Source: Gonocerus acuteangulatus
Lineage: Eukaryota; Arthropoda; Insecta; Hemiptera; Coreidae
Assembly (NCBI GenBank): GCA_946811695.1
Contig: OX328124.1
Location: 26,166,626-26,230,625 of the forward strand
Length of the DNA stretch: 64,000 nucleotides
Reading direction: 5' to 3'
Shown here: piece by piece, positions 21,708 through 31,271 of the stretch
How the letters are laid out: every line of letters starts with the position of its first letter
Numbering within the stretch: the first letter of the stretch is position 1
The notes under the pieces: generated by a model
Database searches by the model: none
Told to the model about the DNA's origin: nothing
Seen by the model: the letters and a program-made list of their open reading frames with translations, nothing else
Made by a program: the position numbers and the translations under genes

Positions 21708-21898
21708 ATTTTTTTTTCTTTTTCTTTTTTTTACTGCGCATCTACATCTAGGCCATTAGCGCCGACATTCAGGGGGCAGCGAGGAATTTTCCCAACGAGC
21801 CGTGGGATGAGAAAATTCCTGCAGCCGGATGGGAATTTAACCCACCATCCCCCGCTTATGAGTCCAAGGCGCTAGCGACTAGACCACGGGAGACCCCC
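21708..21898 (-). mobile_element. Family A SINE
   Basis: Minus strand: GTCTCCCGTGGTCTAGTCGC head, degraded B box (GGGTTAAATTCCC), body stem GGAATTTTC/GAAAATTCC, then GGCGCTAATGGCCTAGATG and an A-rich tail interrupted by G. No clear target duplication was found, so it may be older. Confidence 0.8.
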
Positions 21899-22338
21899 AG
21901 AGAATGTTCCCCAAATATTATTTTAATATATTAAATTATTATGTCGCACAATACGATATATGCTATCAGTGACTTAATTTTATATTTTCTACTCTTTTTT
22001 AAGGAAAATCAATTCCGCTGACTGGTAATAGAAGCTATATCTTCCATTTTAACGCTCGGATACGATGCCAACATTGTAGTTCACAAATCATCTAAATAAT
22101 TGAGAAATGACTAATCTATCATGTAATGAAGTAAAGCCAGAATTAGTCAAGATTATAGAGCGAGAATATATTAGTATTACGAAGGGGGGGAAGTATATCT
22201 ATGGTAAATAGTAAGAACAGAAATCTAAAAAAAATTATTACACCCAAAAAAAAAAATAAATAAACATCAATAGTATAAGTAACTATAAAAAGTAGTAACT
22301 ATAAAAATAGTAGTAACTATAAAAAAATTTCCTCCTAG
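21899..22338. other. No gene seen
   Basis: AT-rich. A short local tandem AGTAACTATAAAA repeats about three times near 22277-22325. Confidence 0.6.
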
Positions 22339-22627
22339 AAGATTTTACTTTTAATTTGCATAATTCTAAAATTGTAATTATATTCAATTTAGGTATTACA
22401 TAAAATATCAGATTTAGTTTATTCCTCCGATGAAAAATATAGTGCCCCGGGTGAGGATCGAACTCACGACCTTAAGATTATAAGATTTTACTTTTAATTT
22501 GCATAATTCTAAAATGGTAATTATATTCAATTTAGGTATAACATAAAATAGCAGATTGAGTTTATTCCTCCGATGAAAAATATAGTGCCCCGGGTGAGGA
22601 TCGAACTCACGACCTTAAGATTATGAG
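22339..22627. repeat. 143-bp direct tandem duplication
   Basis: AAGATTTTACTTTTAATTTG at 22339 recurs at 22482, 143 bases later, and similarity continues through the tRNA-Met 3' half. The junction falls inside the tRNA sequence at an AAGATT/AAGATT microhomology, leaving one full and one truncated tRNA-Met copy. The units differ by a few bases. Confidence 0.92.
22443..22481 (-). pseudogene. Truncated tRNA-Met
   Basis: Only the 3' half is present (T arm GTGAG-TTCGATC-CTCAC, 3' acceptor CCGGGGC, variable arm). It ends at the anticodon arm at the duplication junction and cannot fold into a tRNA. Confidence 0.88.
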
Positions 22628-22658
22628 ACTTACGCGCTGCCTACTGCGCTACCGAGGC
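22586..22658 (-). tRNA. tRNA-Met (CAT), second full copy
   Basis: Identical cloverleaf to the copy at 16239-16311, including acceptor GCCTCGG/CCGGGGC, loop CTCATAA and T loop TTCGATC. Downstream on its strand comes ACTATATTTTTCATCGGAGG then AACTCAATCTGCTATTTTATG; upstream is AAGATACTAAAGGAATATTC. These flanks are shared with the other units, so it is either a duplicated gene or part of a dispersed repeat. Confidence 0.85.
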
Positions 22659-22722
22659 TCTTGTTCCGTGAATATTCCTTTAGTATCTTGCACTGAATTT
22701 AAGGCATTATTTATTTATTTGT

Positions 22723-22927
22723 GGAGGCCCGGTGGCTGTGAGTGTTAAGGCGTGAGCACTTAACGCTCCGTCGTGGTTTCGATTCCCACTATGGGGTGGT
22801 GGCTTTTCCTTAAAAAAAAAGAAAAGGCATCAGCCCTGTCCTGGCTAGAAAAGGATGGTAACCTATAGATTTCCCGTCCCAAAATCCGTAGTCAGTATTA
22901 AAGGACGTTAAAATTTAAATAAATAAA
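22723..22927 (+). mobile_element. Family B SINE, nearly full length
   Basis: Head GGAGGCCCGGTGGCTGTGAG, a B box with a few bases lost around TCGTGG, CTGTCCTGGCTAGAAAAGG, GGTAACCTATAGATTTCCCG and a TTAAAATTTAAAT end. Flanked by TTATTTATTTGT (22711-22722 and 22928-22939), an AT-rich but exact 12-bp duplication. Confidence 0.85.
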
Positions 22928-22939
22928 TTATTTATTTGT

Positions 22940-23100
22940 ACTTTAATGTCCACATATACATAAGACTGACTTTGGGAAGGGTTACCTATAGTTTACCAAG
23001 CTTTTCTAGCCAGAATAGGGCTAGTCATTTTTTTTTCAACGAAAAGCTACTTCTAGTGGGAAACGAACCCACGACCTCATATCGATGGCCACAGGAAATA
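22940..23100 (-). mobile_element. Family B SINE, diverged and 5'-truncated
   Basis: Minus strand: the B box GGTTCGTTTCCC, TTCTGGCTAGAAAAGC, GTAAACTATAGGTAACCC and TGGACATTAAAGT are all recognisable but diverged, and the A-box end is lost. It lies immediately beside a younger copy. Confidence 0.7.
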
Positions 23101-23282
23101 ACTTGGTATGCTCAAAATCTCAACTTTTCAGAGTAGCTCTTTAACAGAGAATTAACAGCGAAAAAGCGCTATTTTACGAGATGCCAAGAAACCACATCTT
23201 TATAAGTCTGAAACCACCAAGGGTATGAGTTAGTGACATCTTCACACTTTGCATGAGTCTTAGGCGATAATTATAGTGCACA

Positions 23283-23364
23283 TATTTTTTTTTTTTTTTT
23301 GCCCTTTTTCTGACTTATTCCCTGTGTCCATGGTTATTGGCCACCAGGCCTGTTTACAGCAATA
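23283..23364 (-). mobile_element. Short retrotransposed 3' fragment with poly-A
   Basis: An 82-bp insert, read on the minus strand, ends AGAAAAAGGGC plus an A-run, and is flanked by ATAGTGCACA (23273-23282 and 23365-23374). The source element is not recognised. It is probably a heavily 5'-truncated LINE or SINE copy. Confidence 0.55.
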
Positions 23365-23529
23365 ATAGTGCACAAATGTCAAATCAAGCCCCCATACGTT
23401 CGTGGGTTCCGGACCTCTCCATAAGAAAGGTTCCGTGACATATCGGATAGGTGGGAATGAGCTTGGCAAACCTGCGAGTTTGCTGTCGATAAGCGATATT
23501 CTTTACAAAAATCATTTCTATTGGCTAAA

Positions 23530-23565
23530 AAGTCCGATTCGCAGGAACTGCGGCATCTTAGCGCG
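23530..23565 (-). mobile_element. 3' end fragment of the Helentron-like family
   Basis: GTCCGATTCGCAGGAACTGCGGCATCTTAGC resembles the minus-strand terminus GTCCGTCACGCAGGAGCTGCATAACTAAGC with several changes. No further part follows. Confidence 0.45.
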
Positions 23566-23900
23566 GATCCGTTCTTATCTTTAGTGTTTAGGAAGGCATA
23601 AAATAGAAACAGTTATTACTTTGTTTAGATCAATAGCGAAACACCTATCTAAATGAAATCTCAAACAAACCAATCTTGAAAGGTCTTGATTTACAATCTT
23701 ACCTGTTTGGGTCAGCTATCCCATAAGTCGGGCAGAAAGGCCTCCACTCAGAGGCATTTGGAAAGCCTTGGGATCTCTCTCTTTGAACGCTACATTTTTA
23801 ACAATAAATTGATCTTCTTATTTTACATAATCTGTTTTATTGTCAAATACATTATCCGACTATAAGCAATTTAAAAATAACAAGGAATAAAACAGACAAA
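23566..23900. other. No gene seen
   Basis: AT-rich sequence leading into a tandem duplication; no coding frame is supported. Confidence 0.5.
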
Positions 23901-24568
23901 AATAACAGTTCGAATAAAAGAAATCAATTACTTTAAAGTTTTAAGCACTTATTTCTCCGATTGACATCGCCTAATTAAAACTTTCTTTAGAACCTTTTTT
24001 GTAGAGCATTTAGTAAGCTTTCGAATGGTAACCTTCTGCTTCCCAAGATTGTCAACGGTTTTCGAGATACTAACGAAAGTATACAAAGTTACCAAAGCTT
24101 TTCTTGTCTGTTAATAAAATATTTTATTCTAACCCTTTCTTTTCTCCAAACGTAACCAAAATTTGAACATATTAGTGTTGATGAAATTCGAACATGCAGA
24201 AAATGTTTCAACTGAATCCCATAATTCTAAGTACCAAAATCAAAGACAAAAAGAACAGTTCGAATAAGCGAAATCAATTACTTTAAAGGTTTAAGCACTT
24301 ATTTCTCCGATTGACATCGCCTAATCAAAACTTTCATTAGAACCATTTTTGTAGAGCATTTAGTAATCTTTCTAATGGTGATCTTACGTTTCGCATGATT
24401 CTCAACCTTTTTCGAAATATTAAGGAAAGTATACAAAGTTACCAAAATTTGTTATGTCTGTTAATAAAATATTTTATTCTAACCCTTCCTTAACTCCAAA
24501 CGTAACAAAAATTTCAACATATTAGTTTTAATGAAAGTAGAACATGCAGAAATGTTTCAACTGAATCC
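23901..24568. repeat. Direct duplication of about 347 bp
   Basis: AGTTCGAATAAAAGAAATC (near 23908) and AGTTCGAATAAGCGAAATC (near 24255) begin two copies that stay aligned for about 320 bases through CCGATTGACATCGCCTAA, AAAGTATACAAAGTTACCAA and GAACATGCAGAAA. They differ at roughly one base in twelve, so this is an older duplication, perhaps part of the Helitron ending at 24924. Confidence 0.9.
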
Positions 24569-24599
24569 ATTGATTGAGTGGGTAAGCTATCCAGTTTGT

Positions 24600-24924
24600 T
24601 TGTGTTGCTCAAAGGTAGAGTAACCAAAAATTTCGTGCACTCCATTGCAATAAGAAATTGGTTTGTTTTTTTTCTGCCTATTGTCATAATTCTTGATGGA
24701 CATATAATTTTAAATGAATCAAGATAAAAAAGTAAAATGAGATATAAAAATGTATGTTTGGTGTTTTGTTATTTTTATAGGCTCTCATCGTTCACAACGC
24801 TCTATTCCTCTGTCATAAACCACATCCTCACACACTTACAATAAGTTAGTTAATTTTTATTTGACTACCAAAATGAGTACTAGAAATAATTTAAAGGCAA
24901 AACAACGTTTGCCGGGTCAGCTAG
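24600..24924 (+). mobile_element. 3' end of a Helitron-like element
   Basis: Ends ACGTTTGCCGGGTCAGCTAG followed by T, the same kind of CTAG terminus as at 556 and 15436. The 5' limit is not evident; it could extend leftward over the 347-bp duplication. Confidence 0.6.
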
Positions 24925-24929
24925 TATAT

Positions 24930-25437
24930 ATATATATATATATACACATTTAAGTGAATTTAATTATGTTAACGGTCAGAATAAACATAAATAGCAAATT
25001 AGAAATAAATCTTTATTATTGAAATGAGAAATAAAATAGTGTGAGAAAGATATAAAATGATCAGGATGTTCCTAAATGTGTGTTTAAACCCCTCCATAAA
25101 GGAGTGAGCTAGTAAAGGGTGGAAGGGATGTGTGTAGGAGGGTGGGTGAAGAAAGAGCATACCTCCACCTGTTAGTAGATATACATCCTTGGAATTCAAA
25201 CACCCAAGGTGCTATCCACAACTCCAGGAATTCTACCTCCAGACTTCTCATCCCTTCGCTCTAATCTACCCGTCGCTCCTAGATCTCTCCACAGCCCTGT
25301 AGGTCCGGCTTTCCGATGACATATAAAGTTTTTATGTTTATACTATAAACATTACTGAAAAATTAGACAAATTGAAAATACATGCGAAAATAAAGCAGAA
25401 ACATAATAGATAAAATAATAAAAATTAAAATAAAATC
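24930..25437. other. No gene seen
   Basis: Short TA tract, then AT-rich sequence with a GC-balanced stretch (25060-25320) lacking any recognised feature. Confidence 0.5.
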
Positions 25438-25775
25438 AGTCCCTTGCAGGCCATGAGGGCCCTGAGGGGCAGATACTATAGAGGTATCTCATTCATGACC
25501 ATAATGCACGCTAGAGAGATAGTGTGGTCGGTACTATGCTCCGGCCGCCTGATTTCCCCTTTGCTGCTTCGACTGCTAGGGTCATTAGCACCCAAGGTAC
25601 CCATTGATAAATTAATTAAAGGCTGGGTTGGCCTAGGGACGGTCAGGGAGGCCGAATCCATCCCATGAAGGAAGACACTAGGAGATAAAAATCTGTAATG
25701 CTTGCTCGTGATTTGAACTCAGGTCCTCGAACATATAAGCCCAGTGATCTACCACTGAGCCAATCTCGCCCCCAG
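25438..25775 (-). mobile_element. tRNA-Ala-like SINE (family C), longest copy
   Basis: Minus strand: GGGGGCGAGATTGGCTCAGT with GGTAGATCACTG (A-box region) and GAGTTCAAATC (degraded B box), then a long body with GGGATGGATTCGGCCTCCC, CCCTAGGCCAACCCAGCC, CGAAGCAGCAAAGGGG, GGCGGCCGGAGCATAGTA and GCCCCTCAGGGCCCTCATGG, ending near GGGACTGATTTTATTTT. About 340 bp, longer than families A and B. The tRNA identity is by A-box wording only. Confidence 0.85.
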
Positions 25776-25792
25776 GTACAATAATAGTCTTT

Positions 25793-26075
25793 ATTAAAAA
25801 ATTTAATTTTTTTTTTAAATGTATGAAAGATAAATAAAAATACAAAAAAAAATTAAAGGAAAATAACTAAAAAAAAAACAAAGCAAAATAAAAATACAAA
25901 TCAAAAATTATAAAATAAATAATAAGTAAGAAAAAAATAGAGAAAAAACATTCATACAAATTGCACAAACAGCAGGCTTACATTATAATATTTAAATAAA
26001 AGTAATTGGCAAAAAAAAAAAAAAAAAAAAAACTAGCAACCGTGAGGTTGTTTGCTCTAAAAATCTAAACATCAT
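25793..26075 (-). repeat. Repeat shared with 48470-48680 (LINE 3' end?)
   Basis: Minus strand: AGCAAACAACCTCACGGTTG, T-rich stretch, GTGCAATTTGTATGAATG, ending in AATAAAGACTATTATTGTACC. The other copy has ATCAAACAACTTCGTGGTTATCG and GTGCAATTTTTGTGATG in the same order. The AATAAA-like end suggests a LINE 3' UTR; no coding domain was recognised. Confidence 0.45.
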
Positions 26076-26365
26076 TTAGGTAAGATTGACCCAAACTTCC
26101 GGGTAATATCGAAGATACTGACTTTTTAGTATACAAAACGTTTTCTTGTCCAGTCCACTCATATTAGGCTGCCTTCATGAAATCATGTTGAAATATAATT
26201 TTTTTAAACTTGTAAAATATGAGTTCATCCCATAAGTAATGACGGTTTTAAATATTGTGTCGTCTTATGTTCCTTCTTTAATATGTTTATTAGAGCAGTA
26301 AATGGACTTCTATTAATCATTTGGTTGGCGAAATTTATTTATTCCATGCTGAAATTTCAATTGAA

Positions 26366-26445
26366 ATGGATCTCTCAAGATACCACTTACGCCATGTTAT
26401 GCTTTGGGGATTTGATAAAGGAGAAAATGCTAATTCAACTTATCG
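26366..26445 (+). pseudogene. mariner-like transposase N-terminus, cut by gap
   Basis: From the ATG at 26366 the frame reads MDLSRYHLRHVMLWGFDKGE and runs into the gap. This is the first helix-turn-helix segment of a mariner-type transposase, where RxHLRHVMLxxFxKG is a familiar opening. Upstream, CATCCCATAAGTAATGACGG (about 26228) may be part of the inverted terminal repeat. The rest is lost in the 200 undetermined bases; nothing beyond 26645 continues it. Confidence 0.7.
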
Positions 26446-26645
26446 NNNNNNNNNNNNNNNNNNNNNNNNNNNNNNNNNNNNNNNNNNNNNNNNNNNNNNN
26501 NNNNNNNNNNNNNNNNNNNNNNNNNNNNNNNNNNNNNNNNNNNNNNNNNNNNNNNNNNNNNNNNNNNNNNNNNNNNNNNNNNNNNNNNNNNNNNNNNNNN
26601 NNNNNNNNNNNNNNNNNNNNNNNNNNNNNNNNNNNNNNNNNNNNN
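26446..26645. other. Assembly gap (200 N)
   Basis: Exactly 200 undetermined bases, a round number typical of an estimated or placeholder gap. True distance is unknown, and the joined flanks may not be adjacent in the genome. Confidence 0.99.
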
Positions 26646-27130
26646 TTTCTTTTCAAGAAAGGAAATCCGTAACCAACTTTTTTTTCACGAATCGAACCAT
26701 TCTCTCGTAAAAACCCCTGAAAACCTTCCCGAAAACCCTGAATAAGGCCCAAGAACTAGTGTGCGGAATCGAATCACAATTTGTTGATAAAGGGGACGAG
26801 GGAGACCTTTCGGCAAGAATTAGATTCGACGGAACCCTAAACGGCGAGAAGATTCGTTGAATGGGAGGTGAATCGTTCAAGCCGAGCCACTCTAGGCGGA
26901 ATCAAATCCCGCAATAGCTCTCATTCAAGGAGTGCTCAATTCGACCATTCCAAAGGCTGTATACAATTTACAGGGAGGGCCCGGCTTGGGAGGAGTGGGT
27001 TCCGAGGTAGGGGAGATGGACAAAGGACTGGAGGAGAATGTACAGGTGTTTCTCTGAGTTTTTACTTTCAAACAGGGTCTCAATATTTTTAGTGAAAGAA
27101 AAGAAACTGTGTAGGAGACCAAATCATATA
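26646..27130. other. No gene recognised
   Basis: GC-balanced sequence with overlapping short frames on both strands, none resembling a known family. Possibly single-copy host DNA. Confidence 0.5.
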
Positions 27131-28862
27131 AAATATATATTTGGAGAGCTGGAAATGCACTTTTCATGAAGTGTTTTATGCACCCTGAAATTTTGCTATA
27201 ATGAACCTCTTGGGTAGATAAGAAGGTAAGTACGTGTTTCCTGGACATACCTTGGAACACCAGGTACTGCGCATAGGGGAAAGGAGCAAAAAAATATTGC
27301 CAACAAATTTTATTCAAAAGCCAACTATTATTAATGAAAAAAATTACAAATTAAGGCAATTTTAAAATTAATAATAAATAAGGCAGGCACTTTTAACCCT
27401 TTCTTTGCTGAGGAATGAAGCGACTCGCAGCGCCCGGTACGCTCGACGTTTTTCCGCCTACCTTCCCCCGTACGTTCGCCAATCTCTCCTCATCTCTACT
27501 TCAGTACCGTTCGATTCCTTCCTCGTTCTCAGAAAACGAGGTGCATCGTCACTCATATCGAAGGAGGCTTTCTATACCACCCGTACTATACAAGATACAA
27601 ATTGTGACTGAAAAATATAATCAGCAACAATACGGCTGGAGAGACAAATCTGAGTACGACACTGCAAATAGGCGGCGAGGTGCGCCAGCTTCGACAATTA
27701 CACATAACAATGTTGATTGTAGGACTTTACATTTTTTCATAGATAGTTACTAATAGACTTGCACAATGAAAAATTTCAATTATTTTACGAAGAAGATTTG
27801 ATGAAATCGAAAAGTTTGTGAAGAACCGGATGAAGCTCTATTCGTAAATAATAAAATCACTAGCAATTATAGGATAATTGAGATAAAAGTCTCTGTACTT
27901 TAACCTTTAGAGAAAAATTATTAGTCATTACAGATCCTAGAAATGCCTCAGAAAATTATATTGAATGCATCATTTCATTATGGCTTCTTTAGATGTCTTA
28001 GAGATAAGATATTATTATATTTAAATAGTATGGTTATTGTATAAACACATTAGTTAATTAAAAATTATAATATTCCGTAGATTTAATGAACCTACGAACC
28101 ATCCTTAATATCGCTAGGTCTCACTGATTTTATGCGAGTTAATAGAACTAGGCCGGAGAAGCGAGGGACGGGGCTAATACCGACCACGAGTTAACTCGTG
28201 TGGAGCGTCTGGGGCACTGCTTTTCGTACACGAGTTAACTCGTTCGGAGCAACGAAAGGGTTAAGGGGGTTAAAATTTAAATTAAAAAAACAAAAAAAAA
28301 ACAAAGTACCTAGTTTTTATTTTTAATATTAAATGAAGTGCTTTATTCACGCTGCGATTTAAACAGCGTCTTCAATAAACATATTTGAAAATAATTACAA
28401 AAGGCACTTTTGAGGGGTTTAATTATCGGGAAATATAAAAATAAATGTTGCCTATGATTAGACTGCAATACATTGCGCCTAACTAAGAAGTGCATGAGAC
28501 GACCGCGCAGTGTTGGTTGTTTTCTGTGCTCTCATTGGTCTTGCTCACAATGATCTTGTACAGCTGTTCCGGTTTTAATGGCAGCGCGAATAAAACTCGC
28601 ATTTCATTTTTAGAATAAAAACATTTTTTTTTCACGTTTTATACCCCTTAAAAGTGTCTGCCATAATTATTATTCATTCTAAAATTGGCTTCTGAATAAA
28701 ACCTAATTTTTGGGAAATCTTTTTTTGTAGCTGGTGTTCCAAGGTATGTCCAGGAAACTCATATATACCTTCTTATATATCCAAGAGGTATATTATAGCT
28801 AAATTTCAAGATGCATAAAACACTTCATGAAATGTTCGTTGCTGGCTCTCGGACTAATATAT
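27131..28862. repeat. Inverted repeat pair enclosing a piggyBac-like element
   Basis: Arms 27131-27266 and 28728-28862 are inverted copies of about 130 bases (CATGAAGTGTTTTATGCA, CTATAAT..ACCTCTTGG, TTTCCTGGACATACCTTGG, AACACCAG). They differ at about 15-20% of positions, so the structure is old. The space between was later split by the TTAA element at 27397-28260. It may be the remains of a foldback or DNA transposon. Confidence 0.85.
27397..28260. mobile_element. Non-autonomous piggyBac-like element 1
   Basis: Both sides are bounded by TTAA (27393-27396 and 28261-28264). The ends are inverted relatives, CCCTTTCTTTGCTGAGGAATG on the left and CCCTTTCGTTGCTCCGAACG on the right. TTAA duplication and CCCTTT-type ends are marks of piggyBac. 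The right subterminal region holds two copies of ACGAGTTAACTCGT, one extended to a 16-bp perfect palindrome (28185-28200 and 28230-28243). No transposase is coded. Confidence 0.65.
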
Positions 28863-29353
28863 TAAAATTATGAGGTAACTGATAACTAGGGATTTTAGGT
28901 TTTTGCGACAGGCATAGTAGGTCTTTTTAGGTTTTTATAAAAAAAATAGTTTTAGGTTTTTTTTATTTGATAAAAATGTTTTAATATGTTCAGGTAATAG
29001 GTTCAACCTATTATAATTAACCATTAATAAATTAATATGTATATCTTTATGATTGTATTATAAAAATAAGCAACAAATTTCATTATTTTATAGAATAGTA
29101 TATCAAGAAGGAAAAAAGTGAGGAAATATAAATAAAACGGAAATATGAGTTATTTTTTTAAAAAAAATTAAGCATTCCAAATACTCAACAAAATATTTAT
29201 TTAAAAAAGCCAAATTGAATGAAACATTTATAAATTAAAAAAAAACTGAATAAAGGGATGTTAAAAAAAAAAAGAAAAGAAAATTATTTAATAAAATATA
29301 TGGTACATTATAAAAAAATAAACAAGACCTTACGAATCCTTACGAGACACGAC
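28863..29353. other. No gene seen
   Basis: Very AT-rich, with a local TTTTAGGTTTTT-type repetition near 28899-28960. Confidence 0.6.
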
Positions 29354-29357
29354 TTAA

Positions 29358-29701
29358 CCCTTTATAGGGCAAACTTAGCAAGCAATGCAAAATATCTTTT
29401 CGACCTGTGAATATATTCTTTTAGTTGATTATTATTTATTTCTATTGTTGTTTTGTGAAAAAAAAAATGTTAGGCGGAAATATTAGGCCGGTACACCATA
29501 TGTACCAGTGCCCGTTTGGGAAACTGCCAACTGTAAGAGCACTCAAACAGTCACTGGTACATATGGTGTACCGCTACTGATCAGATGAACTTAAATACCC
29601 ATTTATTGTTGGTAATGATAAATAAAACATTGTTAACTTTTAAAAATGTATTTATGTTTTACATATAAAACTTTTTACATTTGTTAGAAAATAATTTTAC
29701 G

Positions 29702-29732
<31 letters not shown>

Positions 29733-30343
29733 AGGAATGTTTTGCAAAGAGCTTACTTTCAATTTTATTTGACAATATTTCGTAGAAATATTTCCTCAAC
29801 AAAAGAGAGAACCTGTAGAAAAAAATGTAATTAAAACTTGGGGGGGGGAAAGTAAAAATAAATGATTATATAGTATAAAAGAGTAAGTTTTATTAATAAA
29901 AACCAAGTTAATAATATTTAAACAATCTTACCTAAGAGTAGTTCAAGACTGAAAATATTGGTTCTTCAATTTGCGTCTTTTTTCACAATGTTATGAAAAT
30001 ATTATCCTGCCGACAATTCTGAGAAGAAAAAATTGATTGTGTGAATAAATTATTGTGTGTGTTACTAATAACAAAAAATAATTAAAATGATTATAAACTT
30101 ACAATTTTCAATTTTACAAAAGATGGAATCTAAGTTGAGCTCGAAACAGTGTAGGCGCCAGACTGTTACTGGTACATACGTTGTACCGGCCTTTCTAAAA
30201 ACGGTCATTTTAGTGGTGGGGGAGAGTGTCTAGTATTTTTCCAGTAGTGCTACCATCTATGAAATACCAATGAAACCATTTGCACGTTTCTAAATGACGT
30301 ATTTAGTTGCTGGTACAACATATGTACCATGACCTATAAAGGG
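29358..30343. mobile_element. Non-autonomous piggyBac-like element 2
   Basis: Flanked by TTAA (29354-29357 and 30344-30347) with inverted ends CCCTTTATAGGGCA and CCCTTTATAGGTCA (13 of 14 match). Four or so copies of a palindromic motif GGTACANNATATGTACC lie inside near both ends: about 29490-29511, 29551-29572, 30164-30184 and 30310-30330. No transposase coding. The 986-bp length is typical for non-autonomous members. Confidence 0.78.
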
Positions 30344-30347
30344 TTAA

Positions 30348-30933
30348 TTATTCTTCTGGCTGAAAAAAATTACTTTTCCTAGTAACTGATATCACAATCC
30401 TACACAATTATAGCGTTGAAAAATAATAAGTCATGAAAAATGTTTGCGTGTAAAATTAAAATCCAAGCATAACAATAGGTTCTTTTACTCGCCATTAATT
30501 CGGCAGTCATATTATAACATGCGAACATGATAATTAGCCAAGATAAGCAGTTAACCTTGTCAACATCCTTATCAGGGGCTGGTATTTCTCGTAAACATCA
30601 TCTAGGAACATGTTTAATGGCATACTTCCTTGTATAATAGCCTTTACTTAGGTAGACTGCTCTTTAATTATGTTGAGATATTTTACATGTTATACCTCAT
30701 GCAAATGATTAATTTTATGAATGTTATTTTTATTTAAAAATAGTTGTTTCGAGTAAAACTTAAACTAAAGTACTATATGTCCATTTATTGTTTTATTTAA
30801 TGTTCGAGCTCCCCTACCTGAAACGATTCACTCATTAATTTAATTTTTATGTTAATATTCTCGAGTAAAAAAATATCATTTATATGAGTATGAGAAGAAT
30901 TAATATATGTTATAATTAATATATGTTAAAAAA
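30348..30933. other. No gene seen
   Basis: AT-rich sequence between the piggyBac-like element and Helentron-like copy C. Confidence 0.6.
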
Positions 30934-31271
30934 GTCCGTCACGCAGGAGCTGCATAACTAAGCACTTTCCTCAGAATTTGGGTAGTGTAGACTGCTTTCC
31001 AGAACAATTTGCTTAAAATATCCTACATAAATTAAATAAAAACATGAATAGTTCTCTTTTAAATTTGTAATGAGTAACTGATCAATTATTAATTTTCTTC
31101 CAGAGTTATGTTTACACATGGTACCTACTACACTACGTAATAAATACAAAAAAACTCATATTATCGTATTTTGATCTAACACAGGAACAGGATACAGTCA
31201 CTCTAGTGGTAGAGAGCGCTCCTTGCGGCGGCTTTGTGAACCTACGTTTGGCGGGCTTTTCTATTGAAATA

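Noticed and set aside
25700..25775. tRNA-Ala gene
   Set aside because: Acceptor and anticodon stems do not pair; this is the head of a family C SINE.
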